NCBI RefSeq assembly: GCF_900092135.1
Contig: NZ_FMYF01000005.1
Coordinates: forward strand, 62,001-126,000
DNA from: Raineyella antarctica
Lineage (GTDB): Bacteria; Actinomycetota; Actinomycetes; Propionibacteriales; Propionibacteriaceae
DNA length: 64,000 nt
Direction of reading: 5' to 3'
In this document: positions 9,009-19,424 of the stretch, one piece after another
Numbering within the stretch: the stretch's first letter is position 1
Layout of the letters: each line of letters starts with the position of its first letter
Position numbers and translations under genes: made by a program
Notes under the pieces: generated by a model
Told to the model about the DNA's origin: nothing
What the model saw: the letters and a program-made list of their open reading frames with translations, nothing else
Database searches by the model: none

Positions 9009-10446
9009 CCTCGCGACGCGGGCCCTCGGCTCGGCCCGGTGGTACGCCGGCAAGGGGCGGCCGCTGCGCATCATCGCCGTGACCGCGCTGCCGTGGTACG
9101 GCGAGGGCCCGGGCCGTCCCGGAGCCGACGAGGGCACCGGCCTGGTCGGCGTCCGTCCCGTGCTGGTCACCGTCGGGCATGACGACGTGCGACCCGCGGA
9201 CGTCGACACCTACCAGTTCCTGCTGGCGGTCAGGCACCCGGGCCGGGCCCCCGCGCCCGGCTCGTACGGAACCTGCGCCGATCGCCGGGTGACCGACAGC
9301 CGTGAGCCGCTCGAGGTCGCGGATGCGACCCAGGACCCGGAGGCGATGGCGATGGTGCTGGCCGCGATCTCCACCGCCGAGAAGCCGGACCCGACCCCGG
9401 GTGGCACGATCAGGCACCACTCACTGGTCGAGCTGCCCCACACCGACCTCTCCCCCCACCCGTTCCGCGGGGAGCAGTCGAACACGTCGGTCTTCTTCGG
9501 CGACGCCCTGATGCTGAAGGTCTTCCGGCGGCTGGAAGCGGGCCACAACCTCGACATCGCGGTGCACGCGGCCCTCGGCAAGGACAACGCCAGCTCCACC
9601 GCGGTGCTGTACGGCTGGACCGAGGGCCACTGGCGCCACGGCACCGACGAGACGACCGCCGACCTCGCCATGCTGGTCGAGCGCTTCCGCGAGGCCGAGG
9701 ACGGCTGGGACCTGGCCTGCGCGGCCTGCACCGCCGGGGAGGACTTCGCCACGGAGGCCGCCGCCCTCGGACGTGCCCTGCGCGAGGTCCACGAGGGGCT
9801 GGCCCGGCACTTCCCCACCGCCCGGGTCGATGCCGGCCCGATCGGGGCGCGGATGGGCGAGCGGCTCGACCAGACCTGTGGCATCGCACCGCAGCTGCTG
9901 CCGTACGGCACGGGGCTGGGCGCGATCTTCGCGGCGCTGGACGAGCACGTGCTGGACGTCCAGCACGTGCACGGGGACTTCCACCTCGGCCAGGTGCTGC
10001 GCACCCCCGACGGCTGGCGCGTGATCGACTTCGAGGGCGAGCCGCTCAAGACGCTCACCGAGCGATGGGCCCCCGATTCGCCGTGGCGCGACGTGGCGGG
10101 CATGCTCCGCTCCTTCGACTACGCGGCCGCGACCGGCGCCCAGCTCCGCACCAGGGCAGCGGCCGCCGCCGGTGACCCCGGCTCCGCCGGACCAGGGCTC
10201 ACGCCGCGCCAGTGGCGGCAGAATTGCCGAGACTCGTTCCTCGAGGCGTACCACCAGGGCACCCCGACGGGCTTCGATCTGGCAGTCTTGCGAGCGTACG
10301 AGGCCGACAAGGCCGTGTACGAAGTCGTCTATGAAATCCGCAACCGTCCCGACTGGGTATCCATCCCGCTCGGCGCGGTCGCGGAGCTCGTCTCACCGTC
10401 GCCGATCACCAACGACGGGCAGTCACCGATCCATGAGGAGAAGTAA
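8989..10446 (+). CDS. mak: Maltokinase Mak (Pep2)
   Basis: ATP-dependent kinase making maltose-1-phosphate, the GlgE donor. The fold resembles aminoglycoside phosphotransferases: VHGDFHLGQ holds the catalytic Asp (residue 330) and VIDFEGEP the metal-binding Asp (residue 347). I chose GTG at 8989 because a full AGGAGG lies 6 bases upstream; an in-frame ATG at 8959 lies deeper inside treS and has no ribosome site. This gives 485 residues. Position between treS and glgB matches the known TreS-Mak-GlgE-GlgB pathway order. Confidence 0.93.
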   Translation: MVDSFDDLATRALGSARWYAGKGRPLRIIAVTALPWYGEGPGRPGADEGTGLVGVRPVLVTVGHDDVRPADVDTYQFLLAVRHPGRAPAPGSYGTCADRRVTDSREPLEVADATQDPEAMAMVLAAISTAEKPDPTPGGTIRHHSLVELPHTDLSPHPFRGEQSNTSVFFGDALMLKVFRRLEAGHNLDIAVHAALGKDNASSTAVLYGWTEGHWRHGTDETTADLAMLVERFREAEDGWDLACAACTAGEDFATEAAALGRALREVHEGLARHFPTARVDAGPIGARMGERLDQTCGIAPQLLPYGTGLGAIFAALDEHVLDVQHVHGDFHLGQVLRTPDGWRVIDFEGEPLKTLTERWAPDSPWRDVAGMLRSFDYAAATGAQLRTRAAAAAGDPGSAGPGLTPRQWRQNCRDSFLEAYHQGTPTGFDLAVLRAYEADKAVYEVVYEIRNRPDWVSIPLGAVAELVSPSPITNDGQSPIHEEK

Positions 10447-10450
10447 CGCC

Positions 10451-12364
<1,914 letters not shown>

Positions 12365-12418
12365 CCACCGGTGGCCGCTGCGCGTCATCGGCCACCACCC
12401 GCAGCTCTGTCGGACATG

Positions 12419-12458
12419 CGAGGGCCGCCCTTCCCGGGAACGGGGAGGGCGGCCCTCG
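12419..12458. terminator. Bidirectional terminator between glgB and the thioredoxin-like gene
   Basis: A long hairpin pairs 12419-12436 with 12441-12458 around a GGAA loop, with one G-T wobble. It sits between two convergent stop codons (12364 and 12474) and probably ends both transcripts. Confidence 0.88.
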
Positions 12459-12473
12459 TGGTGCTACCGGAGC

Positions 12474-13382
12474 TCAGAAGAGGGCGCTGGCCAGGTCGCG
12501 GCGGGCCTTCAGCACCGCCGGGTCGTTCGGGTCGAGGGTCTCGAACAGGTCCAGCAGTCGCTGGCGCAGCGGCTCGCGGTCCTCACCGTACGTCGTGCGG
12601 ATCAGGCCGATGATCAGGCCGAAGGCCTCCTCCGGGCGCCCCTGGACCAGGGCGAGGTCCGCACCGTCCAGCACGGCGTCGACGTCCTTCGGCTGCGCGG
12701 CCAGCCGGGCCCGGACCTCGGCCTCGTCGAGCCGACCGGCGCGCGCCCACAGGCCGGCCTGGACCTTGCCGAGGCGGGCCTCGGAGTCCGAGGGCTGGAC
12801 CTTCAGCAGGGCGGCGAAGGCCTCCTCCGCCGCCGCGAAGTCACCGGTCGCCATGGCCTGGTCGGCCGCGGCGTACTTGGGATCGCGGGCCGCTTCCGGC
12901 GCGTCCTCATCGGTCTGGACCAGCACGGGCTCGGCCCGGCCGGCGATGCCGTTCGCCAGCGCGGCCTGCAGCAGCTGGTCGATCACCCCCGCGATGTCGT
13001 CCCGGGAGACGACACCCTGGAACATCGGCAGGGCCTGGCCGGCGAGCAGGCCCAGGACGGTCGGCAGTGCCTGCACCTGGAGGGCGCCGGCGATCTCCGG
13101 GTGGGCGTCGCAGTCCACCCGCCCGAGCAGCCAGCGGCCCTCGGCGGCGTTCGCCAGAGCGGCCAGGTCGGCCGAGAGCCGATCGGCACCCTGGGCGCGC
13201 GAGGAGGTGAGCTCCAGCACCACCGGGTACTGCATGGAGCGCCGGATCGTCGCCTCCAGGTTGGACTCGTCGACCGACACCACCCAGCTGTGCCTGGTGC
13301 CGCGGGCCCCCGCCGTCGGGCGTGGCCGCTGCAGTCCCGAGAGGTCGACGGCACCGGGTCGGTTGAAGGTGGGATCAGTCAT
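12474..13382 (-). CDS. Cysteine-less thioredoxin-fold/TPR co-chaperone-like protein (YbbN/CnoX type)
   Basis: 302 residues. An N-terminal thioredoxin-like domain (about residues 31-140) is followed by a helical repeat region, the architecture of YbbN/CnoX, a holdase that cooperates with DnaK and GroEL in E. coli. Where thioredoxin has CGPC this protein reads SRAQ, so it cannot do disulfide chemistry there. The ATG at 13382 is preceded by GGAG with good spacing; an upstream in-frame TTG at 13424 is less likely because it overlaps the promoter. A general protein-quality-control role is inferred from architecture only. Confidence 0.8.
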   Translation of the reverse strand: MTDPTFNRPGAVDLSGLQRPRPTAGARGTRHSWVVSVDESNLEATIRRSMQYPVVLELTSSRAQGADRLSADLAALANAAEGRWLLGRVDCDAHPEIAGALQVQALPTVLGLLAGQALPMFQGVVSRDDIAGVIDQLLQAALANGIAGRAEPVLVQTDEDAPEAARDPKYAAADQAMATGDFAAAEEAFAALLKVQPSDSEARLGKVQAGLWARAGRLDEAEVRARLAAQPKDVDAVLDGADLALVQGRPEEAFGLIIGLIRTTYGEDREPLRQRLLDLFETLDPNDPAVLKARRDLASALF

Positions 13383-13413
13383 CGTTGCTCCGTGCTCCTG
13401 GTCATCCGAGAAA

Positions 13414-13419
13414 AGAGTA
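13414..13419 (-). promoter_or_regulatory. -10 box of the thioredoxin-like gene
   Basis: On the minus strand TACTCT fits TANNNT and would give a leader of about 25 nt containing the GGAG ribosome site. It lies in the 104-bp region shared with the divergent pgm gene. Confidence 0.5.
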
Positions 13420-13486
13420 GGCAACAGCCCCCGGAATCCGGGTGAAGGCCTGCGGGGTCAACCCTACTAGGGGGCATGATGACCTC

Positions 13487-15124
13487 ATGGCTCACGAACG
13501 CGCTGGTCAGCCAGCACTCCCCGAAGATCTCATCGACGTCGACGACGTCCTCTCCGCCTACTACGACCTGACGCCGGACCCCGCAGACCCGAACCAACAG
13601 GTCGTCTTCGGCACCTCGGGCCACCGGGGCTCGAGCCTGGACCGGGCGTTCAACGATGCGCACATCGCCGCGATCACGCAAGCGATCGTCGAGTACCGCA
13701 CCGAGCAGGGCTTCACCGGCCCGCTCTACATCGGCAAGGACACCCACGCGCTGTCCCTGCCCGCCTGGCGTACCGCGATCGAGGTCCTGGTCGCCAACGG
13801 CGTGGACGTCCGCGCCGAGCGCGAGGACGAGTACACCCCGACGCCCGCCGTCTCGCGCGCGATCGTGGTCCACAACCGCGACAAGGCGGACTCCGCGGCG
13901 CCCGCCGACGGCATCGTCGTCACCCCCTCCCACAACCCGCCGCGTGACGGCGGCTTCAAGTACAACCCGCCGCACGGTGGGCCGGCCGACACCGATGCGA
14001 CGTCCGTCATCGCCAGCCGCGCCAACGCCCTGATCGCGGACCCGTCCGACATCAAGCGGATCAGCTACGAGCAGGCCGACCCCCAGGTGACCCGCTTCGA
14101 CTACCGGACGGCGTACGTCGAGGACCTCGCCAACGTGATCGACCTGGACGCGATCCGCAAGGCAGGGGTCCGGATCGGCGCCGATCCGATGGGTGGCGCC
14201 TCGGTACAGTACTGGCAGTACATCGCCGAGACCCTCGGGCTGGACCTGACGGTGGTCAACCCGAAGGTCGACCCGACCTGGTCCTTCATGACCCTCGACA
14301 CCGACGGCAAGATCCGGATGGACTGCTCCTCGCCGAACGCGATGGCCTCGCTGATCCAGAACAAGGACACCTACGACATCGCCACCGGCAACGACGCGGA
14401 CGCCGACCGGCACGGCATCGTCACCCCCGATGCGGGACTGATGAACCCGAACGCCTACCTGTCGGTCGCCATCCAGTACCTGTACACGCACCGCCCCCAG
14501 TGGCCGCAGGGCTGCGCCATCGGCAAGACCCTGGTGTCCTCCTCGATGATCGACCGCGTCGCCGAGGACATCGGCCGGGAGCTGATCGAGGTCCCGGTCG
14601 GGTTCAAGTGGTTCGTCCCGGGCCTGCGCGACGGTTCGGTCGGGTTCGGCGGCGAGGAGTCCGCCGGCGCGTCCTTCCTCACCCTCGACGGGCAGACCTG
14701 GACCACCGACAAGGACGGCATCATCCTCGACCTGCTGGCCAGCGAGATCAAGGCCGTCACCGGTCGTACGCCCTCGGAGCTCTACGCCGACCTGGTCGCC
14801 ACCCACGGCCAGCCGTACTACGCGCGCACCGACGCCGACGCGACCCGGGACCAGAAGGCGCGACTGAAGGCCCTCAGCCCCGCCGACGTCACGGCCGACA
14901 CCCTGGCCGGGGAGCCGATCACGGCGATCCTGACCGATGCGCCCGGCAATGGCGCCGCGATCGGCGGCCTGAAGGTGACCACCGAGCACGCCTGGTTCGC
15001 CGCCCGCCCGTCCGGCACCGAGGACAAGTACAAGATCTACGCGGAGTCGCTGGTCAGCGCAGAACACCTCGCGCAGGTCCAGCAGGAGGCCCAGCAGCTG
15101 GTCTCCGCGGTCCTCGACGCCTGA
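13487..15124 (+). CDS. pgm: Phosphoglucomutase (alpha-D-glucose phosphate-specific)
   Basis: Interconverts glucose-1-phosphate and glucose-6-phosphate, linking the glycogen genes upstream to central metabolism. The active-site phosphoserine is Ser148 in TPSHNPP (Ser146 in E. coli Pgm). A metal-binding loop DADADRHG, the sugar-specificity loop GEESAG and a phosphate-binding [10 protein letters not shown] near the C-terminus are all present. The length of 545 residues matches the E. coli enzyme (546). I chose ATG at 13487; an in-frame GTG at 13442 would add 15 residues of unconserved sequence. It sits alone between its promoter region and its own terminator. Confidence 0.95.
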   Translation: MAHERAGQPALPEDLIDVDDVLSAYYDLTPDPADPNQQVVFGTSGHRGSSLDRAFNDAHIAAITQAIVEYRTEQGFTGPLYIGKDTHALSLPAWRTAIEVLVANGVDVRAEREDEYTPTPAVSRAIVVHNRDKADSAAPADGIVVTPSHNPPRDGGFKYNPPHGGPADTDATSVIASRANALIADPSDIKRISYEQADPQVTRFDYRTAYVEDLANVIDLDAIRKAGVRIGADPMGGASVQYWQYIAETLGLDLTVVNPKVDPTWSFMTLDTDGKIRMDCSSPNAMASLIQNKDTYDIATGNDADADRHGIVTPDAGLMNPNAYLSVAIQYLYTHRPQWPQGCAIGKTLVSSSMIDRVAEDIGRELIEVPVGFKWFVPGLRDGSVGFGGEESAGASFLTLDGQTWTTDKDGIILDLLASEIKAVTGRTPSELYADLVATHGQPYYARTDADATRDQKARLKALSPADVTADTLAGEPITAILTDAPGNGAAIGGLKVTTEHAWFAARPSGTEDKYKIYAESLVSAEHLAQVQQEAQQLVSAVLDA

Positions 15125-15139
15125 TCCGCCCCACCCCGG

Positions 15140-15177
15140 CCGCCCGGTGGTCCCGTTCCTCGGGATCCACCGGGCGG
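15140..15177 (+). terminator. Terminator of pgm
   Basis: Hairpin 15 bases after the pgm stop: an arm starting CCGCCCGGTGG pairs with one ending CCACCGGGCGG, with one bulged base and a short TTCC loop. Confidence 0.8.
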
Positions 15178-15278
15178 TCGCGTACGCCATGGGCCGGCAG
15201 GCCGGCACCAGCTCGGGGGCACGCGCCGACCGAAGGTGCAACTTCGACCCCCGGACCGGTTCGTGGTACGACATACGC

Positions 15279-16337
15279 ATGGTGCACATGCCCGGCGCGG
15301 GACCAGTCGGGCCAGGACGACGCCGTGGGCTCCCCACGCACGGCGAGCTCCCCCGACGGTGGCGGGACCTCGGCGGGACGCTGTGGTGGTACGCGGCCCG
15401 GCGCTCCTTCGACAGCTTCCTCCGGTTGCAGTGCATCGACCTGGCCGCCGCACTGACGTTCTACTCGGTACTGGCCCTGGTGCCCGCCTTCATGATCCTG
15501 GTGCACCTGCTCAGCTTCCTGGACCTCGACCAGCAGACCGTACGGCTGATCCTGTCGGTCCTGGACGCCGTCGCACCCGACAGCGTCGCCGAGTCCCTCG
15601 CAGATCCGCTCTACGGGTTCACCCACTCCGGCCTGCCCCCGTTGACGCTGGCGGTCGTCCTGCTCCTCACGGTCGCCACCGCCAGCCTCTACCTGGGGGC
15701 AACGGCACGCATGCTCAATCGCGTCCACGAGGTGATGGAGGGTCGCCCGCTGCTGCTGCTCCCCCCGATCCAGTACGCCACGACGCTGGCACTGGTGACC
15801 GGGGCCGCGGCCATGGTCACGCTGCTGCTGGGCAGTCCCGTCATCGTCGGTGCCTTCGGGAACCTGCTCGGCATCCCGGACACCATCCTGAAGTTCTGGA
15901 ACGCGTTGCGCTGGCCAGGACTGATCGTGATCTCGCTGCTCACCGTCATGGTGATCTACCGCTCCGCGCCCAACGTACGGCACCAGGGCACCCGCTGGCT
16001 CCTGCCGGGCGCCATCGTCGCGGTCACCCTGGGCGGGGCCGCCTCGTGGGCCCTCACCGTGTACGTGGCCCGGATGTCCCCCCGCCTGGACCTCAACTAC
16101 GGCGCCCTGTCCGGACTGATCGTGCTGCTGATGTGGCTGTGGGTGACGAACCTGGCAGTGATCACCGGCGGGGTGGTCAATGCCGAACTGGCCCGGGCCC
16201 GCCGGCTCGCCGCCGGGCTCCCGGCCGAGGACGACCAGCTGTCCCCGCCGATCGACACGCGTCGATCCTCCGGCTTCGCGGCCCGCCGGCGCCGGCTCGT
16301 CCTGGAGGGGCGCCGACACCGCCACCGCCGGCACTGA
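15279..16337 (+). CDS. YihY/BrkB-family integral membrane protein
   Basis: 352 residues with about six hydrophobic segments. The first carries CIDLAAALTFYSVLALVPA, the signature of the YihY (formerly 'ribonuclease BN') family. A later segment reads SGLIVLLMWLWVTNLAVITG, also typical. Family members are polytopic inner-membrane proteins of unknown biochemical role; the old RNase BN label was an error. The C-terminus ends in an Arg/His-rich cytoplasmic tail (RRRHRHRRH). The start is uncertain: ATG at 15279 or 15288. The in-frame start at 15147 overlaps the pgm terminator and looks unlikely. Confidence 0.85.
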   Translation: MVHMPGAGPVGPGRRRGLPTHGELPRRWRDLGGTLWWYAARRSFDSFLRLQCIDLAAALTFYSVLALVPAFMILVHLLSFLDLDQQTVRLILSVLDAVAPDSVAESLADPLYGFTHSGLPPLTLAVVLLLTVATASLYLGATARMLNRVHEVMEGRPLLLLPPIQYATTLALVTGAAAMVTLLLGSPVIVGAFGNLLGIPDTILKFWNALRWPGLIVISLLTVMVIYRSAPNVRHQGTRWLLPGAIVAVTLGGAASWALTVYVARMSPRLDLNYGALSGLIVLLMWLWVTNLAVITGGVVNAELARARRLAAGLPAEDDQLSPPIDTRRSSGFAARRRRLVLEGRRHRHRRH

Positions 16338-16364
16338 CCCACGTCCGACCATGTCCGTAGGACC

Positions 16365-16425
16365 CAGGTGTCGTCGTGCTCAGGTGCCGTCGTGCTCAGG
16401 TGCCGTCGTGCTCAGGTGCCGTCGT
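16365..16425. repeat. 16-bp tandem repeat running through a stop codon
   Basis: CAGGTGCCGTCGTGCT occurs as one copy with a mismatch, two perfect copies and a 13-base partial copy. On the minus strand the array contains the end of the PH-domain gene (DDGT then TGA at 16414-16412) and continues past it. The last codons and stop of that gene have thus been copied downstream as non-coding sequence. Confidence 0.95.
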
Positions 16426-16969
16426 CGGCGGGATCCTCGACCGCCACCCGGAAGGCCTTGCGCTGTCCGGACCGCTGGATCACCCGCTGGATGGTCAGGT
16501 CACGCTCGTCGGGGCGGCCGACGTAGCGGATGTCGCGCAGCCCCTGGTCCTGGGCCGCCGACTCGAAGGTGAAGTGGCCGTACCCGAGCACCCGTCCGAC
16601 CACCGGTTTGTGCACATCGATGTCGAGGATCCGGGTCATCGGGACGGTGGCGATGCGCTGGCTGAAGACGCCGTGGACCCGGAAGACCCGCATGTTGGTG
16701 ATCACGAACCGGTCCATGAATTCCTCCTGGATCCGGTAGAGGCCACGCCCCACGACCCCGATCCCGACCACCAGCAGCAGCCACCACAACTGGCCGACGA
16801 ACGGCATGCCGAGGATGGCCGCCACGCCGAGCAGCACCACACCGACGGGCTTGATCATCACGACCCAGTGGTGCGCGACCTCGTCGATCACCACCTCACC
16901 CTCGTCGGAGATCAGGTGGCGGTCGATCCGGGGATCGAGCCAGCGCTCCAGGAACCCACGTCGCCTCAC
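16412..16969 (-). CDS. PH-domain (bPH2/YdbS-like) membrane protein
   Basis: 185 residues: a short N-terminal region, two adjacent hydrophobic helices (about residues 37-76), then a bacterial PH domain beginning with DRFVITNMRVFRVHGVFSQ. This is the layout of YdbS/YdbT-type membrane proteins, whose roles are poorly defined. The start is GTG at 16969 with GGAGG five bases upstream, 12 bases after the preceding small membrane-protein gene, so the two likely form an operon. The stop codon lies inside a 16-bp tandem repeat. Confidence 0.85.
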   Translation of the reverse strand: MRRRGFLERWLDPRIDRHLISDEGEVVIDEVAHHWVVMIKPVGVVLLGVAAILGMPFVGQLWWLLLVVGIGVVGRGLYRIQEEFMDRFVITNMRVFRVHGVFSQRIATVPMTRILDIDVHKPVVGRVLGYGHFTFESAAQDQGLRDIRYVGRPDERDLTIQRVIQRSGQRKAFRVAVEDPADDGT

Positions 16970-16981
16970 CGTGGCCTCCGA

Positions 16982-17140
16982 TCAGCCGTTGGCCAGGGCG
17001 GTGAAGAAGGTCGCGATCGACCCGAAGAGCCCGAAGAACCCGCGGACCGCAGCAGCTGCCCCTGTCGGGTTGGTGAACAGGTAGAACACGGCGAACGCGA
17101 TCGCCATGACCACGATCACCTTTCTGAGCCACTTCAACAC
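16982..17140 (-). CDS. Small single-pass membrane protein, 52 residues
   Basis: Start GTG at 17140, chosen because GGAGG stands five bases upstream; longer in-frame starts have no ribosome site. The product begins with a basic stretch (LKWLRK), then one hydrophobic helix, a TNPTGAAAAV turn and a second apolar segment. I do not recognise a characterised family. It is co-directional with and 12 bases before the PH-domain gene, so it may be a partner in the same membrane complex (inference). Confidence 0.7.
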   Translation of the reverse strand: MLKWLRKVIVVMAIAFAVFYLFTNPTGAAAAVRGFFGLFGSIATFFTALANG

Positions 17141-17368
17141 GTCGACCTCCGATCGGGGCAGGGGGAAGGGAAGGGATGCAGACATGCCACAGCACATCAC
17201 TATCGCATGCACAGGCGGTCCCCTATCGTCCCACGCCGATACGGAGTAATCTTGGATCAATTCAACCAGAAGGGGGATTCAACGCACACGCGGAAAGTCA
17301 ACGTCTGGTAACCGCAGCCTTTTGTGGTCCGCATCTCGGCGTGAGTCCTGTTAACAAGGGGGTTCACC

Positions 17369-17620
17369 ATGACTCTGGCCGCACCCATCCGCCGCCACCG
17401 CAGTCACACCGCGCCCAAGCCGCCGCCTACCGAGTGGGACAGGCTCGTCGAGCACAGACTCGCTTTCGAGGCCGCCCAAGAAGGTCTTCGCCTGGCGAAG
17501 ACCTGCGTCTCCACCGTCGCCGCACCTTACTACCTGTACAGCGTGCGCACGAATCGCCTACTCGCCGTCTCCGAAGGCGGCATGACGCTGGATGAGGTCG
17601 CCCGCTATCTCTTCCGCTGA
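17369..17620 (+). CDS. Orphan 83-residue protein of unknown function
   Basis: The ATG at 17369 has a strong ribosome site (AAGGGGG, spacing about 6) and the gene stands alone, flanked by 228-bp and 201-bp spacers and facing meaB. The N-terminus is basic and His/Pro-rich (IRRHRSHTAPKPPP). It is followed by an amphipathic helix, a PYYLYSVRTNRLL segment that looks beta-rich, and a predicted helix TLDEVARYLF at the end. I recognise no family. The upstream leader is AT-richer than the surroundings. It could be a small regulator or an adaptor; nothing here decides it. Confidence 0.6.
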   Translation: MTLAAPIRRHRSHTAPKPPPTEWDRLVEHRLAFEAAQEGLRLAKTCVSTVAAPYYLYSVRTNRLLAVSEGGMTLDEVARYLFR

Positions 17621-17689
17621 TCCGATCCCCTCCCGCGCCGCCAGCCCCCCATCGCCCCCCAACGAACTCGCCCGCACACCGTGGTCCAG

Positions 17690-17721
17690 CCGCACACCAG
17701 TGCCGTAGACCAGGTGTGCGG
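17690..17721. terminator. Candidate terminator between the orphan gene and meaB
   Basis: CCGCACACC pairs perfectly with GGTGTGCGG around a 14-base loop, between the two convergent genes. The loop is long, so this is only a candidate. Confidence 0.4.
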
Positions 17722-17811
17722 TCGCATGTTCGGGCCCGGATCCTGCCGACGTGCGGTCGCGACCCCGGCTGACGGACCCCGAGAGGGCATGACCCGGACC
17801 GTCATGGCCGA

Positions 17812-17836
17812 GGTCGTGGGGTCAGGTCGTGGGGTC
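17812..17836. repeat. 13-bp tandem duplication across the meaB stop codon
   Basis: GGTCGTGGGGTC occurs at 17812-17823 and 17825-17836. The minus-strand meaB stop (17824-17822) lies at the junction, so the last codons of meaB are repeated just downstream of the stop, resembling the array at the PH-domain gene. Confidence 0.9.
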
Positions 17837-18793
17837 CTGGCCGAGTGATGCCAGCACGGCATCGGCCGCACTGTAGGGGTCCATCCGACCGTCGCGCACG
17901 TCCGCCGCGATCGACTCGAGCCGGTCCTGGCCCCAGTGCAGGAACCGCTGCCGTACGTTCCCCAGGGCGAGCGCCTCCACCTCGGCCCGGGCACGTTCCA
18001 GCCGACGGGATTGCCAGGCGGCCGTACGCTCCGCATGTACCCGGTGGGCCTGGATCTGGTCCACCAGTTCGATGATCCCCTCGCCCTTGCTGGCGACGGT
18101 CTTCATGATGGGCGGCTTCCAGTCCTCCGGGCCGAGCGAGGCCAGGGCCACCATGTTGCGCAACTCGCGGATCAGCGACTGGGTGCCGTCGTGGTCGGCC
18201 TTGTTGACGACGAAGATGTCGGCGATCTCGAGGATGCCAGCCTTCGCAGCCTGGATCCCGTCGCCCATCCCCGGGGCGCTCAGGACCAGCACGGTGTCGG
18301 CGGTCCGGGTGATCTCCACCTCGGACTGGCCCACGCCCACCGTCTCGACGATGACGGTGTCGAACCCGGCGATGTCGAAGACCCGCAGGGCCTGCGGCGC
18401 CGCGGCCGACAGTCCACCGAGGTGACCGCGGGTCGCCATCGAGCGGATGAAGACGTCCGGGTCCAGGGAGTGCTTCTGCATCCGGATCCGGTCCCCCAGC
18501 ACCGCCCCTCCGGAGAACGGCGAGGACGGGTCGACGGCCAGGACCCCCACCCGCTGGCCCCGGGCCCGCAACTCGGTGACGAGCGCGGAGGTGCTGGTCG
18601 ACTTGCCGACCCCGGGGGAACCGGTGATCCCGACGATGTGGGCCCGGCCTGTGTCGGGGGCCATCAGCTCCATCGCCTGCCGCAGCCTCGGCGAGTTGTT
18701 CTCGACCAGGGTGATCAGGCGCCCCAGTGCTCGCGGCTTGCGCTGGCGTGCTCCCTCGATCAGCTCGGTCACGGTGGGCTGGGTGCGGGCCAC
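17822..18793 (-). CDS. meaB: Methylmalonyl-CoA mutase-associated GTPase MeaB
   Basis: G3E-type P-loop GTPase that chaperones and protects methylmalonyl-CoA mutase, gating adenosylcobalamin loading. The Walker A loop GSPGVGKS is at residues 58-65, with VETVGVGQSE (switch region) and NKAD (guanine specificity) following; the C-terminal helical dimerisation arm is present. The start is GTG at 18793, with AAAGGA upstream; a GTG at 18817 is an alternative. 323 residues, family-typical. It is divergent from the methylmalonyl-CoA epimerase gene, which serves the same pathway. The mutase itself is not in this window. Confidence 0.93.
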   Translation of the reverse strand: MARTQPTVTELIEGARQRKPRALGRLITLVENNSPRLRQAMELMAPDTGRAHIVGITGSPGVGKSTSTSALVTELRARGQRVGVLAVDPSSPFSGGAVLGDRIRMQKHSLDPDVFIRSMATRGHLGGLSAAAPQALRVFDIAGFDTVIVETVGVGQSEVEITRTADTVLVLSAPGMGDGIQAAKAGILEIADIFVVNKADHDGTQSLIRELRNMVALASLGPEDWKPPIMKTVASKGEGIIELVDQIQAHRVHAERTAAWQSRRLERARAEVEALALGNVRQRFLHWGQDRLESIAADVRDGRMDPYSAADAVLASLGQDPTT

Positions 18794-18916
18794 AGGGCAC
18801 GTCCTTTCCGGTGTCACGCCTACGTCTACGGATCCCCACCAGCCTAGTGGGACGGTTGCACCCGCTTCACCGCCCCCACCGTCGACGCGCCCGGGGCCCG
18901 TGAAAAAATGGGGGCC

Positions 18917-19411
18917 ATGAGCGAGTCATCTGTTGTGAGTGAGAACCAGGACGTCTTCCTTTGCGTCGACCACGTCGGCTTCGCCGTGCCCGACATGGAG
19001 GCCGCCATCAAGCTGCACACCGAGGTGCTCGGCTGGCACGTGGTCTTCCGCGGCCGGAACGAGGAGCAGGGCGTCGAGGAGGTCATGCTCGGCACCAACG
19101 GACACGACTACACCGATCGCGACGCGGAGATCCAGCTGCTGGCCCCGCTGAACGAGGACTCCACCATCGGCAAGTGGCTGGCCAAGAACGGCGGCCGTGG
19201 CGGCATCCAGCAGGTCGCCTACCGGGTGGCCGACGTCGAGAAGGCGGCCGAGATCCTCACCTCCCGCGGGGTCACGATGCTCTACGACGCACCCAAGCAC
19301 GGCACGTACGGCTCCCGGATCAACTTCTGCCACCCCAAGAGCACCGGCGGCATCCTGCTGGAGCTGGTCGAGCGGCCCGCCGAGCCCGAGGGCTTCCAGC
19401 CGATCGCCTGA
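18917..19411 (+). CDS. mce: Methylmalonyl-CoA epimerase
   Basis: Converts (2S)- and (2R)-methylmalonyl-CoA in the succinyl-CoA/propionyl-CoA route. It is a two-module vicinal oxygen chelate protein of 164 residues. Metal ligands expected from the Propionibacterium shermanii enzyme are His (VDHVGF, here residue 19), Gln (IQLLAP) and the C-terminal Glu (LLELVE). The fourth, His91 there, is Gln here (GIQQVAYRV). The start could be ATG at 18908 or 18917. A terminator follows. Divergent meaB and the later pduO support a cobalamin-dependent methylmalonyl-CoA pathway. Confidence 0.92.
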   Translation: MSESSVVSENQDVFLCVDHVGFAVPDMEAAIKLHTEVLGWHVVFRGRNEEQGVEEVMLGTNGHDYTDRDAEIQLLAPLNEDSTIGKWLAKNGGRGGIQQVAYRVADVEKAAEILTSRGVTMLYDAPKHGTYGSRINFCHPKSTGGILLELVERPAEPEGFQPIA

Positions 19412-19424
19412 CCGCACCCCGTCC

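Noticed and set aside
15147-15278. Extended N-terminus for the YihY-family protein
   Set aside because: The upstream start lies inside the pgm terminator hairpin and the added residues are not hydrophobic or conserved-looking.
17232-17311. A 19-codon leader peptide (TTG start) before the orphan gene
   Set aside because: The TTG overlaps the TAATCT box that would promote it, and no ribosome site precedes it.
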